In this document: positions 11,073 through 20,412 of the stretch, in pieces
Layout: the number at the start of each line of letters is the position of its first letter
Numbering within the stretch: position 1 is the stretch's first letter
Source: Aquarana catesbeiana
Taxonomy: Eukaryota > Chordata > Amphibia > Anura > Ranidae
Direction of reading: 5' to 3'
Length of the DNA stretch: 64,000 nt
NCBI RefSeq assembly: GCF_042186555.1
Contig: NC_133326.1
Coordinates: 93,965,288 to 94,029,287 of the forward strand
Translations under genes and position numbers: made by a program
Notes under the pieces: model-generated
Seen by the model: the letters and a program-made list of their open reading frames with translations, nothing else
Databases searched by the model: none
What the model was told of the DNA's origin: nothing

Positions 11073-11400
11073 CAGGGCGCCCCCCTCCCCCAAAGCACTT
11101 ACCCTCACAAGGTTCCCCTTACAATCCATACCAGACCTAAGGGCCTGGCATGCTCCTGGGGGGTGGAACCCACGCCGGTTTTTTCATTTAAAATTTGGCG
11201 CGGTGTTCCCCCTCACGATTCATACCAACAGCTGTCAGCACTGTTAAACACTCACTATAGCTGTCAGCACTGCCTGTCGCTCATCGCAAAAGGAAAAAAA
11301 AGTTTTCCTTTCCCAATCAGCAAGCCAGCGCAACATACACAGTACCCTGACGCCGAGAACCAGCGCGATGGGATCGCACTGGAAAAACAATCTCGCGGTC
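11073..11400. other. Spacer between hAT inverted-repeat arms
   Basis: No gene. It contains a segment (about 11160-11300) resembling 13150-13260: ggtggaacccacgc / gggggaacccacgc, then TTTTTTCATTTAAAATTTGG in both, then a run ending in CTGCCTGTCGCTCATCGC. This spacer is therefore a diverged direct duplicate of the block before the second minisatellite array. Confidence 0.7.
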
Positions 11401-12160
11401 AGGTACTGTACTGTGTACCCTGCACAGTTGCACCTACAGTATAGCTATCTGCAGCCAGGTGCTTGTGTAGGCGCTTTGAAGTATTTCCAATTACTGTACT
11501 GTGTATCCTGCACAGTTGCACCTACAGTATAGCTACCTGCAGCCAGGAGCTTGTGTAGGCTCTTTGAAGTATTTCCAGTTACTGTACTGTGTACCCTGCA
11601 CAGTTGCACCTACAGTATAGCTACCTGAAGCCAGGTGCTTGTGTAGGCTCTTGGAAGTATTTCCAGTTACTGAACTGTGTACCCTACACAGTTGCACCTA
11701 CGGTATAGCTACCTGCAGCCAGGTGCTTGTGTAGGCTCTTTAAAGTATTTCCAGTTACTGTACTGTGTACCCTGCACAGTTGCACCTACAGTATAGCTAC
11801 CTGCAGCCAGGTGCTTGTGTAGGCTCTTTAAAGTATTTCCAGTTACTGTACTGTGTACCCTGCACAGTTGCACCTACAGTATAGCTACCTGCAGCCAGGT
11901 GCTTGTGTAGGCTCTTTAAAGTATTTCCAGTTACTGTACTGTGTACCTTTCACAGTTGCACCTACAGTATAGCTACCTGAAGCCAGGTGATTGTGTAGGC
12001 TCTTGTCGTATTTCAAGTTACTGTACTGTGTACCCTGCACAGTTGCACCTACAGTATACCTACCTGAAGCCAGGTGCTTGTGTAGGCTCTTGACGTATTT
12101 CCAGTTACTGTACTGTGTACCCTGCACAGTTGCACCTACAGTATAGCTACCTGAAGACAA
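11400..12160. repeat. Minisatellite, about 88-bp unit, 8-9 copies
   Basis: The unit contains ACTGTGTACCCTGCACAGTTG, CACCTACAGTATAGCTACCTG and CCAGGTGCTTGTGTAGGC. It repeats about every 88 bp, with point changes and a few short indels. The array runs opposite in orientation to the single unit at 10980-11070 and to the array at 13385-13670. Confidence 0.92.
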
Positions 12161-12225
12161 GTGCAGGTGTTCTCATACTAATAATACTACAGGCAGGCAG
12201 TTGATTCTGCTAGCTGCAGTATAAT

Positions 12226-12282
<57 letters not shown>

Positions 12283-12313
12283 CCAGTTTTGTGCAGCTAC
12301 ATCTCACTGCAGG
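12065..12313. repeat. Right arm of the hAT inverted repeat, with expanded (TA)n at 12230-12278
   Basis: It is the reverse complement of 10861-11072 and ends at TGCAGCTACATCTCACTGCA. The (TA)n tract is about 48 bp here, against about 10 bp in the left arm, so the dinucleotide expanded after the duplication. Confidence 0.88.
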
Positions 12314-12339
12314 ATGGCGTGACCCCAGAGTCCCTGCGC

Positions 12340-12430
12340 ATGCTGGGACTGTGATGTCACAAGGGGGCGGGGTCACCGCCTATATAAATGGCTGCGCAGC
12401 TCGCACACAGCATTTCAGAAGGAGAGAGCA
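12340..12430 (+). promoter_or_regulatory. Candidate promoter with GC box and TATA box
   Basis: GGGGGCGGGGTC is followed about 15 bp later by TATATAAATGG at about 12380, spacing suited to an RNA polymerase II core promoter reading to the right. Downstream is purine-rich sequence (GAAGAAGAAAAGAGATGAGA) with no convincing protein. It reads away from the transposase, so a role in transposase expression is doubtful. Prediction from motifs only. Confidence 0.35.
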
Positions 12431-13375
12431 TCGTGTCAACATCGGAAGAAGAAAAGAGATGAGAAGAGAAGAAGCAACAAGACAGCGGCGACAAGACAGT
12501 GGCGAGACATTGGCGACAAGACAGCGGCAGCAGACTGGGCCCCCGCTAGCAAGAGAGCTGGAAGAAGATAGCGGAGGGGCCCGGGAGAAGAAGCCAAACA
12601 CCGGGAGAAGACGGAAGAAGACCCCAAAGTCGGTTGTAGACCCCTGAAGTCAGAAGAAGACCTCCGGAGTTGCCTAACAAATTACTTTTAATACCTGTGT
12701 AGTGTGTTTTTTTATTATTGACACTTTTTTCACCAGGTGAATGGGTAGGGGTACCATGTACCCCATACTCATCCACATAGGGTGGGGGGCCGAGATCTGG
12801 AGGCCCTCTTTTTAAAGGGGGCTCCTGGATTCCGATAAGCCCCCCGCCCGCAGACCCCGACAACCAACGGCCAGGGTTGTCGGGAAGAGGCCCTTGTCCT
12901 CACCAACATGGGGACAAGGTGCTTTGGGGTGGGGGGGCCGCAGGGTGCCCCCTCCCCCAAAGCACCCACCCCCCATGTTGAGGGCATGTGGCCTGGTACG
13001 GCTCAGGAGGGGGGGCGCTCGCCCGTCCCCACCCCCTTTCCTGACCGACCGGGCTGCGTGCACGGATAAGGGGCTGGTATGGATTTTGGGGGGACCCCCA
13101 CGCCGATTTTTCCCCTTACAATCCATACCAGACCTAAGGGCCTGGTATTCTCATGGGGGGAACCCACGCAGTTTTTTTCATTTAAAATTTGGTGCAGCGT
13201 TCCCCCTGATGATTCATACCAGACAGCTGTCAGCACTGCCTGTCGCTCATCGCGAAAGGAAAAAAGAGTTTTTCTTTCCCGATCAGCGAGCCATCTCGGC
13301 GCTGGCTCCTGCGATGGGGCTCGCAGGTGTCAAATCTCGCTGATAAAAGTGGCGAGATTGACACAATATCACGGT
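12431..13375. other. hAT internal non-coding block, G/C-rich
   Basis: Purine-rich to 12660, then a G/C-rich block with long C and G runs (12780-13150). Several open frames cross it on both strands, but they are composition artefacts without domain similarity. I recall this block as standard filler of the ranid hAT family. Confidence 0.5.
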
Positions 13376-13384
13376 CACCTACTG

Positions 13385-13690
13385 TACAGTATCTGGAAAT
13401 ACGTCAAGAGCCTACACAAGCACCTGGCTTCAGGTAGCTATACTGTAGGTGCAACTGTGCAGGGTACACAGTACAGTAACTGGAAATACTTCAAAAAGCC
13501 TACACAAGCACCTGGCTGCAGGTAGCTATACTGTAGGTGCAACTGTGCAGGGTACACAGTACACTAACTGGAAATACCTCAAGAGCCTACACAAGCACCT
13601 GGCTGCAGGTAGCTATACTGTAGGTGCAACTGTGCAGGGTACACAGTACAGTAACTGGAAATACTGTAAAAACACCTGCCTGCCTGTCAG
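13385..13690. repeat. Second 88-bp minisatellite array, inverted relative to 11400-12160
   Basis: About 3.4 units of the same 88-bp motif in reverse complement (ACTGTAGGTGCAACTGTGCAG then GGTACACAGTACAGTAACTGG). It ends at CTGCCTGCCTGTCAG, a variant of the flank at 10950. Together with the 11400-12160 array it could fold back. Confidence 0.9.
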
Positions 13691-14135
13691 TATATTAGGA
13701 AGAGAAGAACAGGATCTAGCTAAACTGAATACAGTGTAAATATATATATACACACAACACCTGGGATGCATATATATACACAATACACTTTAAGTGCAGC
13801 TAACTGACTCAACCTGCCTACTCTATCTAACTTAAATCAAATGACACAGTCTCTCTCTCTGTCTATCTCTCTCTCTAAAACCGGAACACACTACACAGGG
13901 CCAATTACGGCTCTCTGTACACAAAGCGCTGTTATTAGCCAAGCATGCGGGTCATAGTGCATGCTTGGCCAATCATCAGCCAGCAATGCACTGCGATGCC
14001 ACAATGAATTATGGGCCATGACGCGCCACTCGAATTTTGGCGCGAACGGCCCATATCGTTCGTAATCGGCGAACGACCGAACACATGATGTTCGAGTCGA
14101 ACATGCGTTCGACTCGAACACGAAGCTCATCCCTA
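13691..14135 (-). other. hAT terminal region with inverted motifs
   Basis: It carries short (TA)n and (TC)n runs, the palindromic pair GTTCGAGTCGAAC / GTTCGACTCGAAC near 14090-14120, and the terminal TAGGGATGAGC (minus). Subterminal motif clusters of this kind are the usual transposase binding sites of hAT elements. No gene. Confidence 0.65.
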
Positions 14136-14343
14136 ATTTACACGCACACACATATATATACACACTTTTTGGGGTATCTCAAGTATTCCAGCTTGTTTCA
14201 AAGGGAATGTTAATTATGTCTTCAACTAGGAACTCTGCGCCCAAACAGACAATTTGTACACCACTTCACTACAATGTTTCATATTACTATTCCTGGACTC
14301 AAATATCTGTGTGCTAAATATAGCTTTTGTTTCATTCACATAG

Positions 14344-14902
14344 GGGAGAAAAGACTCAGACAAGCTGAACCCAGCGACCCCCGACTCCAACACCCGGATT
14401 GGGAAATCAGCCCAAGCCCTACAGAGGATGTTGAGGAAGGAGAGGTGGGCGACATGGCACCCCACCAGGTGAGTGTCTGGCACACCAGCTTACAGTAATC
14501 TATGTATGGCTGCATATTTTAAAATTCATTTTTTATCATCTATTTTAGGTGATCTGGTTGTGGAAGGGGAAGAAGCAAGCACCAGCGCCACCCCCATGGA
14601 TGTGTTTGAAGGAGAGTTGGAGGAAGTAGGTGACATGGGCACCCCACCAGGTGAGTGTGTGACACACCAGCTTACGGTAATCTATGTATGGCTGTATATT
14701 TCTAAAAACATAATTTTTTCCTTTAATTTTAGGTGATGTGGAGCCTTTTAGCACAGACAGTGCCCAACGCTTAATTGGACAGATCATGGCCTGGAATGGG
14801 GATATTGATGCCATGCGCACTACCTTAAAACGAATGCGGAATTGGCTGGACAATATGCAGCAGGAAATGAAGAACATGATTAATGTTTTGGGGAGAATCT
14901 AA
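14344..14902 (+). pseudogene. Harbinger second protein (Myb-like partner), last three exons
   Basis: Three exons with good splice signals: 14344-14468, 14549-14650 and 14733-14902. Acceptors are pyrimidine-rich and end in TAG or TTTTAG; donors are CAG/GTGAGT. Introns are only 80-82 bp, phase 1. Exon 2 reads LVVEGEEASTSATPMDV and an acidic stretch; exon 3 reads DVEPFSTDSAQRLIGQIMAW and ends in a heptad-like helix (MRNWLDNMQQEMKNMINVL). This matches the C-terminal oligomerisation part of Harbinger-associated Myb-like proteins. Exon 1 lacks one base before its donor compared with the duplicated exon 2, so its frame does not join. The DNA-binding N-terminus is not in the window. The exon 1-intron and exon 2-intron units are tandem duplicates. 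Confidence 0.75.
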
Positions 14903-15378
14903 ATCCTTTTTCACCCAAAAAAAACATCGATCATGATCATAGAGGCCTGTTTGTTTTTGAAAAAAAATGGCGTTTGTCAAAATAAAAAAAAAAATCTAAA
15001 ATAATTTTTTACAAATAATTATTAATGATATTGTTTAAAACTAAAATATATATATATTAACATATAAAATTTGACTAAACGCACATGTGAATGTGCACAG
15101 AATAATACAAATTATGTTATTAATCAACAAGATGTGTGGCTTCTTCTTTCAATGCTCAATACCAGTTTTGGAAGTTTTTTGTTGTTTACAGTGACAATGG
15201 TGCTTATTTACTAAAGGAAAATGCACTTGGCACTACAAGTGCTCTAGGATAACCTAGGAGAAAGTCAAAAAGAAAGGCAAGCAATAAATATAATTAGAAA
15301 TGTTATCTGATCAGTATTTTTATTTAAAAAAATTATAGATTCTGTGGCATTGCAATAGCCCCCCTACCCGTAAAAAAA
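14903..15378. other. Between the two Harbinger genes
   Basis: AT-rich, no gene. A-rich runs follow the plus gene, as expected for convergent 3' ends. At 15195-15300 there is a partial copy of the 'GATTTACTAAA' inverted-repeat element (gcttatttactaaagg, then gcacttggcactacaagtg). Confidence 0.6.
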
Positions 15379-16082
15379 TTAAACATATTGATCCCGAACT
15401 TGACGGGCACTTTGGGGGGCCAAGCCAGTATGGCCAGTATCCAGGCCTGTCAGAGGATTCTCTATAAGTCCGGCCTCAGGCCCAAGTGATACCATATAAT
15501 TGGTTGAATGTTTATGTAAATAATTGTTCAGGATGCAGCACACTAGGACAATGTGATTTATTTTGTATTCCGCCATGTGGGTAGCTGTCTGAAACAGGTG
15601 GAACCGGCTGGCCATAATCCCAAAAGAACTCTCCACAACTCTTCTTGCTCTGGCCAGCTGGAAGTTAAAAACCCTCCTCTCCGAGGTGAGGGACCTTTTA
15701 GGGAATGGCCTCATGAGGTGCTTGCTGAGACCGAAGGCTTCATCTGCTATAAAGACAAAGGGGAGTCCTTCTACATTATCGGCATCAGGTTGCAATCCCA
15801 GACCACCACTCTGGAGACGCTGGTAGAACTCTGTCTGGGCGAAGACTCCTCCATCCGGCCATTCTTCCCCATGTCCACATACAGAAATTCATATTGTGCC
15901 GACACCACCGCCATTAAAACAATACTATGGAACCCCTTATAATTAAAATAATATGACCCCGAATGGGGTGGTGGCACGATATGGACGTGTTTCCCATCTA
16001 TAGCCCCTCCACAGTTGGGAAAGTCCCAACGGGTGGCAAAATGGGATGCCACAGTCTGCCATTCCTGTGGCGTTGAAGGAAA

Positions 16083-16947
16083 CTGGGGAGTCAAACAAGA
16101 AAAAACAAAAATCAGTTATTTCGAACATAACATTGCAAGCACATTACACAAAAAACATTAGTGCCCAGCATCAGTATAACATTAATTGTAATATTATTTA
16201 AAGACTAAAATATAAAGGCCCACTTATCAGATTCCTCACCCCCTCTGATGGCACATTGATAAATTTTAGGGGGGGTGGAAATTTTTAACCAAGTTAAGGA
16301 CACACAGGGGTTGATTTACTAAAGGCAAAAAGACTGTGCACTTTGAAAAGTGCAGTTGTTTCACTCTGCAAGTGCAATTGCTCCAGAACTTAGTAAATGA
16401 GGTAAGGCTTCATGTTGCAAAGAGTACCCAATCACATTCAAGGGAAATTCAAAAAACATCATTTTTGCTTGCACGTGATTGGATGATGGAAATCAGCAGA
16501 GCTTCTGCTCATTTACTAAGCCCTGGAGCAAATGCACTTGCAGAGTGCAACTGCATTTTGCAAAGTGCAACATCTATTTGCTTTTAGTAAATCAACCCCA
16601 CAGAACATTTTAATAAATTTAGGGGGGGAGGGGATTCTAAATCAAATTAAGGACACACAAACCATTTGGATAAATTTTAGGGTAAAGTACTATGATGGAG
16701 CTGACAAAATACATTAAAGTGAATAGACTAGGTGGATATGGGCCCAGCATTGCATGCATGGGGAGGTAAGTGAAGGCAAATATGCATGCAGGACAAAAAA
16801 GAGCATTAAAAAATTACAGCATGCATGAGCACAAAGAGGACATTCACACTATATTGCAATTATGGAAATTAGTGTTTGAATAAAGAAATACATTACATTA
16901 GCAAACATGAAATACAATAAAATCTGATGTTAAAGGATAAATCTTAC
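16083..16947 (-). other. Intron of the Harbinger nuclease
   Basis: It contains a complete inverted-repeat element at 16307-16599. That element is flanked on both sides by a diverged roughly 50-bp direct repeat (ATAAATTTTAGGGGGGG to TTAAGGACACACA at 16255-16306 and 16610-16660). A third partial copy starts near 16670. The rest is AT-rich without features. Confidence 0.7.
16307..16599. mobile_element. Miniature inverted-repeat element, 'GGGGTTGATTTACTAAA' family
   Basis: The ends are near-perfect inverted repeats: GGGGTTGATTTACTAAAGGC at left and its complement CTTTTAGTAAATCAACCCC at right. The interior is also imperfectly self-complementary (gcaagtgcaattgctccag against ctggagcaaatgcacttgc). 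Other copies: 27603-27777, 27998-28284 and 62410-62661. Superfamily not determined; flanks share only ACA. Confidence 0.88.
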
Positions 16948-17253
16948 CTTAATATAGTCCTTCTGCAGGACCTGAATTATGGCAGACCAGGTCTCTGGGA
17001 TAATAATCCCCAGACCCTGGGGGGAGATGCCTGTCGAGAACTTAAGGTTCTGCAGGCTTCTCCCTGTCGCCAAGTTATGCATTATGGCGACTAGCCTCTG
17101 CTCCGCAGTGATGGCTTGCCTCTTGCAGGTATCCTGCCTGCTGATATAAGGGGTCAGCAATGCCAACAAATGGTCAAAAACGGGGTCCGTCATCTGGAGA
17201 AAGTTCCTGAAATCCTCAAGATTATTCTCACGGCTCTCACGGAGCAATGGCAT

Positions 17254-17895
17254 GTCAATAGCATGTGAGAAAATTGGTCATGCTGGAGCAACCAATTCTT
17301 CGTCCATGAACTCCTCCTCGCCCTATTCATGGACTGAGTTTGGGCTGAAGAATGAACTACAGCACCAAGCACATACAAAGCACGAACTCTACGACATGGC
17401 TTCAAAACGGTCGGCTGGTCAGAACGCACTTAACAGAACGCACTGAGGAACAGCAAGGCCTGTGAAGAGCGAGCTGAAAATCAGCAACGAGCGGACAATA
17501 AGACACTGAATGAATCAATGCGAACTGACCCCACACACTGAAAAGCAGATACAAACCTCACAAGCACAAACTGAACAACAGTTAAATGATCTGCAAAATA
17601 CGAGTCTCACAAGCGCAAATCGTCTCTCACCAAACTTCTACTAACACGAGATAAACACGAGATTAGCAGAAGGAGCCCAAAGGGTGTCGTACGAGCTATT
17701 GAACTTCCGTTTTATAGTCTCGTCGGACTTGGTGTACGTCCCTGCGTACAAGGCTGACGGACTTTTGTGTGATTTATAGCCAAGTCTGTTCATTAGAAAA
17801 TCCGTCGGAAGTCCGCCAAAAGTCCGTTGAAAGTCTGTCGGACAGGCCGTCGGACTTTTGTTGCTGAAAAGTCTGAGCGTGTGTACACAGCATTA
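17254..17895 (-). promoter_or_regulatory. Harbinger 5' subterminal region and right terminal repeat
   Basis: The region contains several copies of GTCCGTCGG / AAGTCCG motifs near 17780-17870 and the terminal TGCTGTGTACACACGCTCAG. On minus, 17700-17600 (CCCTTTGGGCTCCTTCTGCT, then TTAGTAGAAGTTTGGTG) matches 24756-24800, which links the small Harbinger copy there to this family. The nuclease promoter must lie here; no clear TATA box stands out. Confidence 0.6.
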
Positions 17896-18052
17896 CACAC
17901 TACTAATCTCTGAACTCTGTCATCATAATTACTGATATGAACAACAGCAATGCTATTCTCCTGTGCACTGGTGTGATGGTGCAACTCGGAAGTAAGTATG
18001 ACAGTCTCAAGTGGACAAAACTGCACAGCCTTGCTGCCCTCTAGGACTGGGG

Positions 18053-18353
18053 TCATCCTCAGAACACCGTAAAGAATAAAAACAGAGGGCGCACTGGCCT
18101 AGTGCATTATCCAATGAAAATGTATTAAAAATGATAAAATAAATGATGATAACTACTTACAAGTGTAGGTAGTATATTCCCATATTAGGCCACTACAAGT
18201 GGCTACAAACTCCTGACTTTGTCGAAACCTCTAGTTCGAGGAGGACATCACCAGGGTCCCTGCTCGCTGACACGTTTCAAAGGTAACCCTTCTTCTTCAG
18301 AGTCAGTCGGTTGTTATTTGGCTCTGAAGAAGAAGGGTTACCCACGAAACGCG
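18053..18353. repeat. Unclassified repeat ending in a 30-bp stem hairpin
   Basis: The arms 18271-18300 and 18323-18352 pair over about 30 bp with few mismatches around a loop of about 22 bases. Each arm contains CTGAAGAAGAAGGGTTACC followed by a GAAAC-like end, one arm on each strand. The arrangement CTGAAGA (18324-18330), short GGG/CCC stem, GAAAC (18346-18350) resembles a hammerhead ribozyme core. The remainder of the block is AT-rich without a gene. Confidence 0.5.
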
Positions 18354-18354
18354 A

Positions 18355-18985
18355 AAACCCTGAACTCTGTGTTGCAGACTACTGACCACTGAACTCTGTG
18401 TCACAAATTACTGACCACTGAACTCTGTGTCACAAACTACTGATCTCTGTACTCTGTGTCACAAACCACTGACCACTGAACTCTGTGTCACAAGCTACTG
18501 ACCACTAAACTCTGTGTCACAAGCTATTAACCACTGAACTCTGTGTCACAAACCAATATCACAAACTACTGGCCACTGAACTCTGTGTCACAAACTACTG
18601 ATCTCTGTACTCTGTGTCACAAACTACTGATCACTGAACTCTGTGTCACAAACTACTGATCTCCGTACTCTGTGTCACAAACTACTGATCTCTGAACTCT
18701 GTGTCACAAACTACTGATCGCCGTACTCTGTGTCACAAACTACTGACCACTGAACTCTGTGTCACAAACTAGTGTCACAAACTACTGACCACGGAACTCT
18801 GTATCACAAACTAGTGTCACAAACTACTGACCACTGAACTCTGCAACACAAGCTACTGATCTCTGAAGTCTGCTTAAAAAAAATTGACCACTGAACTCTG
18901 CATCACAAACTACTAAGCACTGGACTCTGCCTAATAAACTACTGACCCTTTAACTCCATGTCACAAACTACTAACCACCACTGAC
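18355..18985. repeat. Minisatellite, 29-30 bp unit
   Basis: The unit TGAACTCTGTGTCACAAACT plus ACTGACCAC repeats about 20 times with alternating higher-order variants (GACCACTGAACT against GATCTCTGTACT). Degenerate units precede the hairpin near 17895-17935, so the block at 18053-18353 seems inserted in the array. No open frame of note. Confidence 0.93.
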
Positions 18986-19815
18986 CTGCTCAGGTTCCCC
19001 ATTAATGGTAGGTAACATTCACATTTTTTACATTTTAGAGTGGTGTGTCCCAAGTTTATGCATAATTATAAAGATTGAGAAACATTACTATTTCTCACAA
19101 TCAGTGGGAAGTGGTTTCTGTGGGAAAAAGTGCAGAAACGTGGCTTGTATGTAGGTTTACTGCCAATATTTTGTCCCATCTGGAGCCCTCTCTTTAACAT
19201 TCAAAATCTGTATTCTGCTTGTTTTATACATTTTGAGAAGTGAAGTGTATTCAAGAAATGTTTTTTACCACATCCATAAAAAAAAGCTACTATTAAAATA
19301 AATATGATAAGGAAATGGAAATAATTTCAGTAGTAAATACTGCTCTCTTTAGAAATAGTATTGTGTTAGGTTTGGGGCACATTTATTTCCATACACCAGC
19401 CAGTATATCCATTACCAAAAAAAAAAAAACCATCAATCATTTTCATCTCACTTCTCTTTGACATTTTACATGCTACAAAAGTGTTATCCTACTATACCGC
19501 CAAAAGCACTCTCTGACAATGACATTTTATGGCAGCTGGTTTAGATAAAGATGATGACTCCTGAAAGACTTTCTACAGGGGAAGTTCTTGTTATATTTTA
19601 TTGCCCCTTGGATATGATCTCAAAATATCATGAAAATAAAAAAGCACACATAAATCTTAAAGTTTAGCAACTTGCTGGTTACTTGTTAAAATGTTGACTA
19701 CCTATATAATAGATGGTACAGTATTGTTTTGTATTGTGCACCTACTGAAAATGAACTAAGGTCAAGTTAGGTAAATATATACTTACACAGTAGTGTATTT
19801 TATATTCCAACTACT
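18986..19815. other. No feature seen
   Basis: AT-rich single-copy-looking DNA with scattered A runs. I see no exon, inverted-repeat end or known repeat motif. Confidence 0.5.
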
Positions 19816-19819
19816 TTAA

Positions 19820-20408
19820 AGTTTACATCCAGTCAAAATTTTTTTTTCGTCTTTTTAGTTTTGAAAAGAGTAAAGAAAAATTGGAAACTCTGGAAGGTTT
19901 TCGCTGCTATACACAGTCCTTTTAGAGAGATATTCCCTAACTTCCTGTCCTAATAACAATAATTTTCCAAGACCAAAATGATGAAAACTTTGCATCAGGG
20001 ATGCAACATTAAAAAAATATATCTCTGTCTTTGTTGCTGTTGGAAAATGACCCTCTTCTCGTCTGGTGAAGCTGTTGTCACAAAGACTAAAACAGCAGTA
20101 AAATATCAGTAAAAATCCAACAGGGGTTCTAACTCTTTCACACTATATCTATAACTAGAAAAAAAATGTTGTGGCTGAACATATGCAGTGGATAACATAA
20201 AATGAAGGGAAAAATCTTATAGCTGAAAAAAATGAAAACAGGCAGGTTATTTATTGCAGAAGAGTGACCTCATCCTGCACCTGCTAATCAAGATGGCTGA
20301 AGACCAGCACATGGAAGAATCCAGGGAGAAGATGCCAGCACCTGCAAGGGATCTTGTGGTCCTTGGGCTGTTGGAGAATAGGCGAGTATCCCTGACTTTA
20401 GTTCTGCT
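19820..20408. mobile_element. TTAA-flanked miniature element
   Basis: TTAA at 19816-19819 is followed by AGTTTACATCCAGTC. The right end reads CCTGACTTTAGTTCTGC and then TTAA at 20409-20412. The ends form an imperfect inverted repeat. TTAA duplications are made by piggyBac and Kolobok transposases. No coding capacity. Sequence resembling another element start (AGTGATACTAACCTC) follows directly after the right TTAA. Confidence 0.6.
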
Positions 20409-20412
20409 TTAA

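Larger units (their letters stand above)
5861..14135 (-). mobile_element. Large hAT-family transposon (8.3 kb), left end truncated
   Basis: The right end reads TAGGGATGAGCTTCGTGTTC on minus, followed outward by a candidate 8-bp target, atttacac (14136-14143). That end is typical of a large hAT family I associate with ranid frogs. The left block from 5861 (ggggacccgggtcctgcccc and onward) is the subterminal part of the same family, but its terminal inverted repeat is lost at the TA tract. Between them lie the transposase on minus, a 142-bp minisatellite, two 88-bp minisatellite arrays, an inverted repeat, and G/C-rich spacer at 12780-13230. Assignment as one element is an inference from order and recalled family structure. 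Nested insertion of several units is possible. Confidence 0.72.
15379..17253 (-). pseudogene. Harbinger DDE nuclease, two exons, frameshifted
   Basis: The nuclease cuts the element ends. Exon 1 (17253-16948) begins MPLLRESRENNLEDFRNFLQ and contains TDPVFDHLLALLTPYI. An AAG/GTAAGAT donor at 16947 and an acceptor ending CCCCAG at 16083 define an 864-bp intron. Exon 2 (16082-15379) opens PSTPQEWQTVASHFATRWDF and holds GGAIDGKHVHI (first Asp), YVDMGKNGRM (second Asp region), FIADEAFGLSKHL and RRVVESSFGIMASRF (Glu). These are the DDE_Tnp_4 blocks in order. A frameshift near 15860 moves the frame between the second and third blocks. A TGA shortly upstream of 17253 may be a further lesion in an original longer N-terminus. 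Confidence 0.9.
14144..17895. mobile_element. PIF/Harbinger transposon with two convergent genes, left end missing
   Basis: Harbinger elements carry a DDE nuclease and a separate Myb/SANT-like DNA-binding protein. Both are here, tail to tail: the second protein on plus (14344-14902) and the nuclease on minus (17253-15379). The right end reads TGCTGTGTACACACGCTCAG on minus and abuts a TTA, consistent with TWA targets. The left terminus and the first exons of the second protein are absent, because the sequence changes to the hAT end at 14135. Frameshifts show that this copy is dead. Confidence 0.88.

Noticed and set aside
11885..12160. Repetitive protein (YTVGATVQGTQYSNWKY repeats) on minus
   Set aside because: Translation of the 88-bp minisatellite; no independent support.
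12291..13525. Several overlapping 100-150 codon frames on both strands
   Set aside because: They cross G/C-rich hAT filler and minisatellite; none is supported by motifs, and they overlap each other in all frames.
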